The notes beneath the pieces were generated by a model. The model searched no databases. It was not told the DNA's origin and was given only the letters and a program-made list of their open reading frames with translations. This document shows, in pieces, positions 10,800 through 18,390 of a stretch of DNA of 46,399 nucleotides. Every line of letters begins with the position of its first letter. Position 1 is the stretch's first letter. Made by a program: the position numbers and the translations under genes. Source of the DNA: Verrucomicrobiota bacterium (lineage in GTDB: Bacteria; Verrucomicrobiota; Verrucomicrobiia; Verrucomicrobiales; DEV007); the NCBI GenBank assembly GCA_020630975.1, contig JAHDID010000045.1:1-46399 (forward strand), in the 5' to 3' direction.

Positions 10800-10855
10800 T
10801 TGAATAGGGTACAGTCCGGATTCAATAGGGTACAATTTTGATTCAATAGGGTACA
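10800..10855 (+). repeat. 21-bp-phased repeat array, locus 1 (3 copies)
   Basis: Three copies of the 14-bp motif TTSAATAGGGTACA lie at 10800-10813, 10821-10834 and 10842-10855, exactly 21 bp apart. The 7-bp spacers are GTCCGGA and ATTTTGA, themselves similar to spacers at the other two loci. The array lies 60 nt upstream of the cimA start, within its 5' leader. In cimA sense the motif reads TGTACCCTATTSAA. The copy nearest cimA overlaps a CCTATT-CA-AATAGG hairpin. Confidence 0.85.
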
Positions 10856-10877
10856 AAAAGCGATTTTCGGGCTGCTA

Positions 10878-10900
10878 GGTAGTGGGTGGGGTGGTGATTG
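10878..10900 (-). promoter_or_regulatory. Downstream pairing segment of the cimA leader
   Basis: In cimA sense, CAATCACCAC (10891-10900) can pair over 10 bp (one G-U) with GTGGTGGTTG (10974-10983). CCACTACC (10878-10885) can pair with GGTAGTGG (10980-10987). Both compete with the hairpin at 10977-11007 for the same strand. This is a manual pairing analysis; no free energies were computed and no canonical terminator was identified between here and cimA. Confidence 0.5.
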
Positions 10901-10976
10901 ATCCCGGCTCGAGTCCCTTCTTCTTTTTGGCATGCATGACTCTCTGATCGAGAGAGAAAGAAAGACCGAATCGCAA

Positions 10977-11007
10977 CCACCACTACCCGCTTAGCGGATG
11001 GTGATGG
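10977..11007 (-). promoter_or_regulatory. Leader hairpin over the end of the Ile-rich leader ORF
   Basis: In cimA sense CCATCACCATCCGC (the last leader codons) pairs with GCGGGTAGTGGTGG across a TAA loop, which is the leader stop codon. Thirteen of 14 positions pair, two of them as G-U. A ribosome stalled in the leader would melt it and free the 3' arm to pair with 10878-10900. Confidence 0.6.
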
Positions 11008-11050
11008 TCTTCATAATTATCTCGATGATGGCTGCGGTCGCCTGAGTCAT
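10991..11050 (-). CDS. Isoleucine-rich leader peptide of cimA
   Basis: A 19-codon ORF, MTQATAAIIEIIMKTITIR, ends 250 nt before cimA on the same strand. Six residues are Ile (two tandem pairs) and four are Thr, far above chance for 19 codons. The Ile codons used are ATC, ATA and ATT. An internal ATG at 11014 would give the shorter MKTITIR. The end of the ORF forms one arm of a hairpin. Leader peptides rich in the end-product amino acid are characteristic of ribosome-mediated attenuation of branched-chain and threonine operons. No strong Shine-Dalgarno is seen, so translation is inferred. Confidence 0.65.
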   Translation of the reverse strand: MTQATAAIIEIIMKTITIR

Positions 11051-11156
11051 GCGTGCCGGTAAGGTTGGGCAAAATGAGCGGGATGCAAACGGCGATTTCA
11101 CCTCTAACTGCACAAAAAAACACTTGATCGATACATGTCTGTCTTTACTCTATTTT

Positions 11157-11546
11157 ATGGGAAGGATTGTCACCAGTGTCAGAGTTCAAAATGCATTGGA
11201 TCTGGAGTGTCAAAAAGAGTTCACCGCGCTCGTCGATACTGGAGCTGCATACCTATCTCTGCCGGCCGCATGGATTGATGATTTTGGAGACTTTCAGCGC
11301 ATCCGTGAAGAGAGCCTAGTCAATGCTACTGGGGATAAAGTGGTCGGCAAGATAGCCGGACCGGTTGCTATAACGATCAGTGGATTCGAGTTGGTCTATG
11401 GCGATGTGCTGTTCGTCGATATGAAACCGGATGAGAATGGCAATTACGAGCCTCTTCTCGGGTACATTCCGATGGAGCAGTCAAATGTGGCAGTCGATAT
11501 GGTCGCTCACCGGTTGATGTTGGCCAAGTTGGTGGATTTGAAATAA
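11157..11546 (+). CDS. Clan AA retropepsin-like aspartic protease
   Basis: A 129-residue protein from MGRIVTSVRVQNALD. The single active-site triad DTG lies at residues 27-29 (ALVDTGAAYLSLP), followed by a beta-rich segment (GKIAGPVAITISGFELVYGDVLFV) and LLGYIPMEQSNVAVD. The last is the hydrophobic-hydrophobic-Gly motif of the retropepsin fold; such monomers work as homodimers. The frame is open to 11049, but the extra 36 residues lie over the cimA leader and do not resemble the family, so 11157 is used. Small bacterial members are often called clan AA aspartic proteases; their substrates are mostly unknown. It lies 79 nt before the PQQ-type protein. Confidence 0.8.
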   Translation: MGRIVTSVRVQNALDLECQKEFTALVDTGAAYLSLPAAWIDDFGDFQRIREESLVNATGDKVVGKIAGPVAITISGFELVYGDVLFVDMKPDENGNYEPLLGYIPMEQSNVAVDMVAHRLMLAKLVDLK

Positions 11547-11625
11547 GCAGTGTGGTTTGAGCAAATCAGCTGAAACACCATCTACGCCAGTCGACTTTTC
11601 CTCCATTCGCTGCCAAGATACCGCT

Positions 11626-12882
11626 ATGAAATCGATCTGGGGACTCACTCTTTGCCTGTTTCTCACCTGCTCTCTGGCTGCCAATGACTGGCCTAGCTGG
11701 CGAGGGCCGTCGCACACGGGGAGCCTGACTGTAGAGGGTGATTACCCGACCGAGTGGACTCCGGAGTCGGCTGTGTGGCAGGTGAAACTACCAGGCAAAG
11801 GTGCCTCTTGCCCCGTGGTGTGGGAGGAGACGATCTACATCACCGCGCCGGATGAGGGTATCGATACCGCTTTGGCGTACGACGCTCAGGGCAAGCTGCT
11901 GTGGCAGACCAAGTTTGGTCCCGAGACTCCAGGCAAGCACAAGCAACTCGGCACCAGTAGCAATGCCTCGCCTGTCACCGATGGGACCGGAGTTTTCGTT
12001 TACTTCAAAAGCGGTACCCTCGCTTGGCTGGAGATGGATGGTAGCATCCGCTGGCAGCACGATCTGGTCGAGCAGTATGGCAAACAGAAGCTCTACTGGG
12101 ACCAGGGGGCGTCGCCCATTCTAGTGGGCGATCTCGTCATCCTACCGCGTCTGCACGGCGGCGATTCGTGGGTGGCGGCTTTTGATAAAAACACCGGCGA
12201 GATCCGCTGGAAGACCGAGCGCAATATCGAGGCACCAGCAGAGAATGATCACGGCTACGGGACGCCGGTGCTTTTCCAGCATGGCGATCGGCAGGCGCTG
12301 CTGGTCTGGTGCTCGGATCAGCTCAGTGCCTATGCTGTCGATGATGGTTCGCTGCTGTGGAGCTGTGAGGGTTTCAATAAAGAGGGCGCCAAGCTATGGC
12401 CACCTATCGCGACTCCTGTGATCGCAGGCGATATCGCCATCGTCCCTGTGGGGCGCGATGATCGCATGCAGGCACAGGTGCATGCGGTGCGGCTCGGCGG
12501 CGAGGGCGACGTGACTGCTACGCATCGTCTCTGGGAGCGAAAGGACTACGGTGTCTTTGTCTCGAGTCCGGCTCTGTATGATGGCCGCGTCTACTGCCTG
12601 CGGCACAAAGGCAAGCTCGTCTGCCTCGATCCCCAGACCGGTGAGCCGCTATGGACCGAGCAGCTACCGCGTGCAGCGGCTCCCTACTATGCCTCGCCAG
12701 TCATCGCAGGTGGTATCCTCTACGCCGCTCGCGAGGATGGCACGATCTTTTCCGTGCGGATCGGCGAGAGCTACGAGCTACTCGGCGAGAGCCCTATGGG
12801 CGAGCAGATCCTAGCGACACCTACGCCATTCGATGGCCAGCTGCTGGTGCGCACCGAGGGGCATTTGTATTGCGTGAAATAG
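11626..12882 (+). CDS. Exported PQQ-type beta-propeller protein
   Basis: A 418-residue exported protein starting MKSIWGLTLCLFLTCSLAANDWPSWRG, with a clear signal peptide cut after SLAA. The mature start DWPSWRGPSHTG is the usual opening of planctomycete/verrucomicrobial PQQ-binding-like propellers. Repeated Trp-docking blades are visible: LAYDAQGKLLWQTKFG, VAAFDKNTGEIRWKTE, SAYAVDDGSLLWSCEG, LVCLDPQTGEPLWTEQLP. The last strand (QLLVRTEGHLYCVK) closes the propeller. A TTG start at 11557 is open but places 23 residues before the signal peptide. These proteins may be scaffolds (BamB-like) or enzymes; no cofactor site can be assigned. Confidence 0.85.
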   Translation: MKSIWGLTLCLFLTCSLAANDWPSWRGPSHTGSLTVEGDYPTEWTPESAVWQVKLPGKGASCPVVWEETIYITAPDEGIDTALAYDAQGKLLWQTKFGPETPGKHKQLGTSSNASPVTDGTGVFVYFKSGTLAWLEMDGSIRWQHDLVEQYGKQKLYWDQGASPILVGDLVILPRLHGGDSWVAAFDKNTGEIRWKTERNIEAPAENDHGYGTPVLFQHGDRQALLVWCSDQLSAYAVDDGSLLWSCEGFNKEGAKLWPPIATPVIAGDIAIVPVGRDDRMQAQVHAVRLGGEGDVTATHRLWERKDYGVFVSSPALYDGRVYCLRHKGKLVCLDPQTGEPLWTEQLPRAAAPYYASPVIAGGILYAAREDGTIFSVRIGESYELLGESPMGEQILATPTPFDGQLLVRTEGHLYCVK

Positions 12883-12908
12883 TTACAAAATTGAAGTAAT
12901 CTAGTCTC

Positions 12909-13475
12909 ATGAGCGCAGTGCTGATTTCACCAGAGGACCTAGCCAAGGCGGAGGTGGATCATCATTCTTTTAATATCGCCGTCTGGGATCAGTTAGTTCT
13001 CGATCCTCAGTTATTGGCGCTAGATTTTCGTATCGAGACCAATCGTTACGGGCAGATCGTTATATCTCCACTACCAGGCCCTATGCACGGCAGCTATCAG
13101 TCAGAGATAGCGTTTCTCCTTAGATCTCAAAAAGTCTCAGGCAGAGTCATGACGGAATGTCCCGTCTCTACCGCTGAGGGAGTAAAGGGAGCGGATAATG
13201 CATGGTGCTCTGATGCGATATGGCAGTCGATAGGCGAGCCTCCTCATCGGCAGAGTTGCTTTACAGAGTGCCCGGAGCTGCTTGTCGAGATCTTGTCTCC
13301 ATCAAATACCCATGGTGAGATCGAGAATAAAAAACGTCTCTATTTTGAAAGCGGGGCGCAGGAGGTTTGGATCTGTGATCAGTTAGGAAAAGTGACTTTC
13401 TACACAGCGGAGGAAGAGCCGATGGCAGCTAGTTTGCTATTTCCTGATTTTCCTGAGCGGGTGACGGTCGGATGA
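12909..13475 (+). CDS. Uma2 family (DUF820) restriction-like nuclease
   Basis: A 188-residue protein with the PD-(D/E)XK-like layout of the Uma2 family. Visible signatures are GQIVISPLPGPMHGSYQSEIAFLL, the DNAWCSDAIW segment in place of the usual PDxxW, CPELLVEILSPSNTHGEIENKKRLYFESGAQEVWICD with the acidic/Lys pair (E...K), and GKVTFY. These genes are abundant in cyanobacteria, Chloroflexi and Verrucomicrobiota; biological targets are unknown. The start at 12909 lies 26 nt after the propeller gene. No frameshift or truncation is seen. Confidence 0.85.
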   Translation: MSAVLISPEDLAKAEVDHHSFNIAVWDQLVLDPQLLALDFRIETNRYGQIVISPLPGPMHGSYQSEIAFLLRSQKVSGRVMTECPVSTAEGVKGADNAWCSDAIWQSIGEPPHRQSCFTECPELLVEILSPSNTHGEIENKKRLYFESGAQEVWICDQLGKVTFYTAEEEPMAASLLFPDFPERVTVG

Positions 13476-13562
13476 GCCGCCAGACGAAATACACGGTCTG
13501 CATCTGTATTTTTACGATGCTCCTCTTTGCGGTCTCCTCCCGTGGATATCTAGCTGGATGAA

Positions 13563-13727
13563 AAATCGCACGCGGAGGCGCAGAGTCGCAGAGGCTTCCG
13601 AGGAAAACTAACATTCGTTAACTGGAATTTGATAAACTCATCTTTAGCTATGGAATTCCAAAAAAGAGCAAGTGACTTCCGAGCGTAGAAAATAACCTCT
13701 GCGTCTCAGCGCCTCTGCGTGCGATTT
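13563..13727. repeat. MITE-like element with 32-bp imperfect inverted ends
   Basis: The ends 13563-13594 and 13696-13727 are inverted copies with about four mismatches. Each holds the GCAGAGG/CGCAGAG heptamer pattern (for example GGCGCAGAGTCGCAGAG), common in intergenic repeats of several phyla. The approximately 100-bp core is AT-rich, codes for nothing and has its own TGGAATT/AATTCCA dyad. The right end reaches into the possible upstream extension of the glycoside hydrolase frame. No transposase is present. Confidence 0.7.
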
Positions 13728-13844
13728 CAGAGCACCGCTGGACACGGAAAGGTTGGTGGCGTAGGCGCTGGCGCCTGCCGAGTTAGTGGAAGTGACCTTA
13801 TTTTTAATGGCGCTTTGGTAGAAATCGGACAGAATCGTTTCCAT

Positions 13845-15203
13845 ATGCATTTGCGACTGTCGGTTTATTTGGCTTTGATCTTCTGCTCGGCATTCTTCGG
13901 GCAGTGGGGTATGTCGCAGACCGGCTTTTCTGTCGATGGGCGTACGATAAAGTGGGATGGCGAGCGCATCTTTCTGCGTGGTGTCTGCTACCAGCCCACA
14001 CCTATCGGGCAAAATCCCTCTCAGGCCGCACCGTATGGCGACTACTTCACAGCTGGCTACAGCTCGCTGTATGAGCGGGATATCCCGCTGATGCGCGCCA
14101 TGGGGTGCAATCTGATCCGCGTCTACGGCTGGACTCCCGGGGCAGATCATTCGGACTTTTTGGAGCAGTGCTACAATGGTGGCGATCGCCCGATCATGGT
14201 GCTGATCAACCGCTGGATTAATCCCGGCACGAATTGGAGCGATAGCAATGCCATCGACCAGATCGAGGCTGAGTACTTGGGCATGGTCACCGAGGCCAAT
14301 CAGCACCCCAATGTGATGGGGTTCCTCTTGGGAAATGAGAACAACATCTACAATGGTAATGGATCGAATGGGGCCTTCTGGGCTGCGCACGACACTATCG
14401 CTGAGACGCTGAAAGCGGCTGCTCCGCAGAAGTTGATCTCGATGCCGATCACCGATGCCATAGGCTCGGTCTCTAGCTACGACTCGGCCATGGAGCATCT
14501 CGATTTTTGGAGCATGCAGATCTACCGAGGCGAGTCGATGGGCAGTCTTTTCACTCAATATCGATCGGCCAGTAGCAAGCCGCTCGTGATCACCGAATTT
14601 GGCATGGATGCCTACGATGCGCGGGTGGATCAGGAGTTCAGCGATGATGCCAGCTACACCGCTCAGGTAGTCGGGCGGCTGTGGGGCGAGATAGCCGCCA
14701 ATATAGCGACCTGCGCGGGAGCTACTGTCTTTGAGTGGGCCGACGAGTGGTGGAAATCAGCCGGCTCGGCTAGCAGTCAGGATAGCGGCGGTTTTGCCAA
14801 TGGCGGCTACATCGATCAGCAGCTCAATGAGGAGTGGTGGGGGATCTACAGGATCGCCGACAATGGCGCGCAGCCAGACATCCTGACCCCGCGAGCGCTA
14901 CAGGGTACGCTACAGCAGGCGTGGACCCTGCCGGATATCCAGCTGTCGATCGCGACTGTCGGCGGCTTGCCTCAGCTGCGTGTGCCTAGCGTGCGGCGAG
15001 ATCTGATCGTGCAGATCGAGGCTTCTACCGATCAGCAGACATGGGTGCCGATGGCTGCGTCCGATGCCACGACAGGGCTGGTCACGGCTCAGTCTGGAGA
15101 GGTGCTGACGATCTCTGAGGTGGGTGGAGATGTTCTGATCACCGATCACATCGATGCGCCTAGGCGTTTTTACCGTATGGCAGTCGGGCAGATCGGTCCT
15201 TGA
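13845..15203 (+). CDS. Secreted glycoside hydrolase, TIM-barrel type
   Basis: A 452-residue exported protein from MHLRLSVYLALIFCSAFFGQWGMSQ, a signal peptide. The catalytic domain starts FSVDGRTIKWDGERIFLRGVCYQPTP, a typical opening for GH2/GH5-like barrels, and continues LIRVYGWTPG. The acid/base Glu is probably in FLLGNENNIY and the nucleophile Glu in LVITEFGMDA, the strand 4 and 7 positions of clan A hydrolases. The C-terminal 90 residues (IQLSIATVGGLPQLRV...RRFYRMAVGQ) resemble a beta-sandwich tail seen on other secreted proteins here. The exact family (GH2, GH5 or a GH72-like group) and glycan are uncertain. The frame opens at 13719 inside a repeat, so 13845 is used. Confidence 0.8.
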   Translation: MHLRLSVYLALIFCSAFFGQWGMSQTGFSVDGRTIKWDGERIFLRGVCYQPTPIGQNPSQAAPYGDYFTAGYSSLYERDIPLMRAMGCNLIRVYGWTPGADHSDFLEQCYNGGDRPIMVLINRWINPGTNWSDSNAIDQIEAEYLGMVTEANQHPNVMGFLLGNENNIYNGNGSNGAFWAAHDTIAETLKAAAPQKLISMPITDAIGSVSSYDSAMEHLDFWSMQIYRGESMGSLFTQYRSASSKPLVITEFGMDAYDARVDQEFSDDASYTAQVVGRLWGEIAANIATCAGATVFEWADEWWKSAGSASSQDSGGFANGGYIDQQLNEEWWGIYRIADNGAQPDILTPRALQGTLQQAWTLPDIQLSIATVGGLPQLRVPSVRRDLIVQIEASTDQQTWVPMAASDATTGLVTAQSGEVLTISEVGGDVLITDHIDAPRRFYRMAVGQIGP

Positions 15204-15277
15204 GTAAATTTGCAAAATTACGCTGAAGAGTGCTTTTCTAAGAGTTGACTTTTGCCCTCATTGGTTGAACAGAGCAT

Positions 15278-16129
15278 ATGGCGTTATCCCCTCTGAATGA
15301 GCAAGCAAATGCTGTCCTCATCAAAAAACTTACCAAAATTGAAGATATACTTGATGCGGATGTGATTGCTATTTCAAGTGAGATTCGGTTCGGGTTGGAG
15401 CGTGTTGTTCGAGACGCCATTGAAGCGTTTCCGAAGCGCCGGAAGCGGGTTGCTGTTATTATTCACACAATTGGCGGTATCGTGGAAGTTGTTGAAAGAA
15501 TGGTTAATTCGCTTAGGCACAACTACTCGGAAGTCTATTTTTTAGTTCCAGATATAGCGATGTCTGCAGGTACTGTGTTTGTGATGTCAGGGGATAAAAT
15601 CTATATGAGTTATTTCTCATGTTTGGGACCCACAGATCCACAGGTGGAGAAAGAGGGGAAACTAATCCCTGCACTTTCTTATCTCAATCAATTTGAAGAG
15701 CTGAACTCAAAAGGAGTCGGGGCGCTAACTACTGCAGAGTATGCACTGCTAAATAAACTTGATTTAGGAGAGCTAGACACTTTCAAACAGGCTCGTTTGC
15801 TTTCAACGAACCTCCTAAAAAATTGGCTATCGACATATAAATTTAAAGATTGGACAACTCATTCCTCTACTGGGAAAAAGGTAAGTCAAGAAGAGCGAGA
15901 AAGTAGGGCTGAAGAGATTGGCGATAAACTTAGTGATAATGCATTTTGGCACTCCCATAGTAGAGGGATTTCTAGAGAAGTTTTGATGAAAGAGTTGAAC
16001 CTGCAAATCGAGAAAATGGAGGATACCGAATCCCTTAATCAAGCGGTTGAAGAATACCACGCTCTTATGCAGGATTTCATGAAAACAATCAATTTAGCTT
16101 CATTTATCCACACTCGCTGTTATATTTAA
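15278..16129 (+). CDS. SDH family Clp-fold serine protease
   Basis: A 283-residue protein of the SDH_sah (PF01972-type) family, with a ClpP/SppA-like crotonase fold. Motifs seen are VAVIIHTIGGIVEVVERMV (oxyanion region, His63) and FLVPDIAMSAGTVFVMSGDKIYMS, in which Ser96 of MSAGT is the likely nucleophile. Then SCLGPTDPQV follows, as in SppA-type proteases. There is no signal peptide, so it is probably cytoplasmic. A charged helical C-terminus (KELNLQIEKMEDTESLNQAVEEYHALMQDF) could mediate oligomerisation. The DNA is clearly AT-richer than on both sides, suggesting acquisition. A 72-residue ORF follows after 6 nt. Confidence 0.8.
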   Translation: MALSPLNEQANAVLIKKLTKIEDILDADVIAISSEIRFGLERVVRDAIEAFPKRRKRVAVIIHTIGGIVEVVERMVNSLRHNYSEVYFLVPDIAMSAGTVFVMSGDKIYMSYFSCLGPTDPQVEKEGKLIPALSYLNQFEELNSKGVGALTTAEYALLNKLDLGELDTFKQARLLSTNLLKNWLSTYKFKDWTTHSSTGKKVSQEERESRAEEIGDKLSDNAFWHSHSRGISREVLMKELNLQIEKMEDTESLNQAVEEYHALMQDFMKTINLASFIHTRCYI

Positions 16130-16135
16130 CTTGCT

Positions 16136-16354
16136 ATGGCTGATCTTACAAAATCCGAAGCGGAAGTTACGCCTGATACATGTCCTAATGTGGATGCGGC
16201 GGTTGTAACAGATTTTGAAGCACTCAGGGACTCAGCTTCCTTTTCCGTCGAAAGTGGGGCTTCTTATGGTATTTCTAAGCCGTTCTCGGAGTCGAACACG
16301 TTCAGTTTCAATTCTTTAGGCGTCAATCCCTCTTCTAGTAGGTTGTTTAAGTAA
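16136..16354 (+). CDS. Small hypothetical protein paired with the SDH protease
   Basis: A 72-residue ORF starting 6 nt after the protease stop, in the same AT-rich patch. It is Ser/Asn/Phe-rich and acidic at its start (MADLTKSEAEVTPD), with no TM segment or recognised domain. Spacing and composition imply co-transcription with the protease. It may be a regulator or substrate of it; that is speculation. As a short ORF with no family match it could be spurious. Confidence 0.5.
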   Translation: MADLTKSEAEVTPDTCPNVDAAVVTDFEALRDSASFSVESGASYGISKPFSESNTFSFNSLGVNPSSSRLFK

Positions 16355-16466
16355 TTGGCACCGCACAGTGGTCTCTTCAATTGCGCCTTCGTACAGTGGA
16401 AATATCCGTGTTACGGCTATTTTACCACGGATCTACGGTTGGATTTCGGTGCGACTCTGTGGAAAC

Positions 16467-17141
16467 ATGATACGTACCTGTTTTGTGACGATGGTTCGTG
16501 TATTTTTCTATCTTTTACCCGCTACGGCAGCCCTGCTTCTCGCAGCCTGCGGAGGTAGCTCTGAGCCGATCGAGATCACCGATGTGCGTGAACTCGATCC
16601 TGAGAATACCTTCGAGCAGCCAGTGATCGCGGAGAGCGATAAGCAGCGCTTCCCTCGGCTGACAGCCGGTGGTGAGGACATGGCTGGCGGCGGCGAGAGC
16701 AGCGATGCCTCGACCACACTCGACTGGGTAGTCCCCGATGGCTGGACCGAGGTGCCTGCTACCCGCTTTCGCGATATCAATCTACGCTTCGGCGAGCAGA
16801 GCGAGGGCGAATGCTATATGACGCGTGGTATGCAGGGCGATCTGGCGGGCAATGTGAACCGCTGGAGAAAGCAAGTAGGTCTCGAGGCGCTGACGGCAGA
16901 GGAAATCGCCGAGCTACCGACCTTATCTTTATTTGGCCGTCCTGCGACTGTGGTGTCGGTAGATGGCCCCTACACTGGCATGGGTAGCAAGCCGATCTCG
17001 GATGCACGTCTCCACGGTGCGATTTTGAGCGTCGGAGGTGCCACGGTAACCGTAAAAATGGTAGGCCCAAAATCGCTTGTGGCCGAGAATGAAGGCAAAT
17101 TCGATGAGTTTTGTGCTTCGCTCAGCTTGAAAGGTCAGTAA
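16467..17141 (+). CDS. Hypothetical lipoprotein upstream of ResB/CcsA
   Basis: A protein of about 224 residues with a lipoprotein signal: VRVFFYLLPATAALLLAACGGSS, lipobox LAAC. The ATG at 16467 (preceded by GGAAAC) is chosen; an ATG at 16491 would give a shorter signal, and the frame is open to 16368. The mature part has a low-complexity acidic linker, then a compact domain (LDWVVPDGWTEVPATRFRDINLRFG...GECYMTRGMQGDLAGNVNRWRKQVGLE...KMVGPKSLVAENEGKFDEFCASL) resembling small periplasmic domains of verrucomicrobial lipoproteins. It lies 22 nt before ResB, so it may assist cytochrome c assembly. Function unknown. Confidence 0.75.
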   Translation: MIRTCFVTMVRVFFYLLPATAALLLAACGGSSEPIEITDVRELDPENTFEQPVIAESDKQRFPRLTAGGEDMAGGGESSDASTTLDWVVPDGWTEVPATRFRDINLRFGEQSEGECYMTRGMQGDLAGNVNRWRKQVGLEALTAEEIAELPTLSLFGRPATVVSVDGPYTGMGSKPISDARLHGAILSVGGATVTVKMVGPKSLVAENEGKFDEFCASLSLKGQ

Positions 17142-17163
17142 CTCGAAACCGGATCAGACCGCT

Positions 17164-18390
17164 ATGGACATACTGCGCTCCATTTACAAATTCTTCTCTT
17201 CCTTCGCACTGGCGACCATCGTGCTAGTGCTGCTGACACTTATCACGCTGCTGGGTACGCTCGATCAGGTTTACCTAGGCTTGTTCGTTTCGATCAAGAC
17301 CTATTTCCATTCGTGGTTTGTCCTCAGCGAGCTGCCATCGCGTGTGGGTATCCCGATTCCGCTGCCATTGCCTGGTGGCCTGCTGCTGATGATATTGATG
17401 TTTATCAATATGGCGCTGGGCTCTGTGGTGCACGTGCGCAAGCGTCTCAGAGGTCTGCCCAATCTGGTCACCCACTTCGGTATGCTGTTTTTGTTCATCA
17501 GCGCCTTCGTGACTTTCATCGGCAAGCGCGATGGCTACATCGATCTCTTCCCGGGGCAGTCGAGCAATATGATCAGCAGCTACAAGACGTGGCAGCTTGA
17601 GATCCTCGAGTTCAATGAGGAGGAAAAGCCGACCAAAGCTCACGTCATACCGTGGGAGCAGCTAGTCGGTATCAAAGATGGTCGAGAGCAGGAGTTCACT
17701 TCGGCTAGTCTGCCGTTTTCTTTGTCCGTCGATAGTTTTATACGCAATGCACGGGCGATTCACTCGACTCATGCCGACGCCTATCGGGCTGGTGGGCGCG
17801 AGGTAGATGGCTACAAGCTACTATCCGTACCGCGTGACAAGCGCGAGGAGCGCAATTACCCCGGCTGCTTTGTAGCGGTGAAGCCGAAGGATAGCAAAGA
17901 GGAAGAAAAGCCGGTCCTGCTATCGGGTCTGTCCTCAGCCTACATGGCAGGCGTGTCGCCCAAAGTCGCTGGCTTTCAGGTCGGCGGCAAGCAATACGGC
18001 CTGCAACTGGTCAAGACCAGCTGGCAGCTGCCCTACCACATCAAGCTCGATAAATTCATCTTCGAGAAGCACCCAGGCACGGACAAACCGAAGAACTACG
18101 AGAGCCGCATCACCCGCCTCGAGACGCGCGACGCTGCAGAGGGCAAAAAGGTGGCGGTGCGTATGAATGAGCCGATGCGCCACGATGGATTTGTGGTGTT
18201 TCAGGAGAGCTTTGGTCCGCCCAATCCCGAGGACGGTGTCTACTACAGCCAGTTCGCTATTTCCGACAATCCGAGTGATCAATGGCCGACCATCGCGTTG
18301 GTCATCATGACGATCGGATTGACCCTTCAGTTCCTCTGGAAGCTGATCGAGTACCTCAATAAAAGCCAAAAACGCAGCCGCAAAGCATGA
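17164..18390 (+). CDS. resB: Cytochrome c biogenesis protein ResB/Ccs1
   Basis: A 408-residue membrane protein of the ResB family, part of system II cytochrome c maturation, which delivers and covalently attaches haem on the outer face of the inner membrane. The N-terminus has TM helices (FFSSFALATIVLVLLTLITLLGTL and LLLMILMFINMAL, then FGMLFLFISAFVTFIG), followed by a large periplasmic domain (about 130-370). A last TM (WPTIALVIMTIGLTLQFLWKLIEYL) leads into a basic tail. SSFALATIVLVLL and the GTLDQ motif are typical. The gene overlaps ccsA by ATGA, which indicates translational coupling of the pair. Confidence 0.9.
   Translation: MDILRSIYKFFSSFALATIVLVLLTLITLLGTLDQVYLGLFVSIKTYFHSWFVLSELPSRVGIPIPLPLPGGLLLMILMFINMALGSVVHVRKRLRGLPNLVTHFGMLFLFISAFVTFIGKRDGYIDLFPGQSSNMISSYKTWQLEILEFNEEEKPTKAHVIPWEQLVGIKDGREQEFTSASLPFSLSVDSFIRNARAIHSTHADAYRAGGREVDGYKLLSVPRDKREERNYPGCFVAVKPKDSKEEEKPVLLSGLSSAYMAGVSPKVAGFQVGGKQYGLQLVKTSWQLPYHIKLDKFIFEKHPGTDKPKNYESRITRLETRDAAEGKKVAVRMNEPMRHDGFVVFQESFGPPNPEDGVYYSQFAISDNPSDQWPTIALVIMTIGLTLQFLWKLIEYLNKSQKRSRKA

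Noticed and set aside
13644-14558. 304-codon minus-strand ORF
   Set aside because: Shadow of the glycoside hydrolase gene, which has a signal peptide and catalytic motifs.
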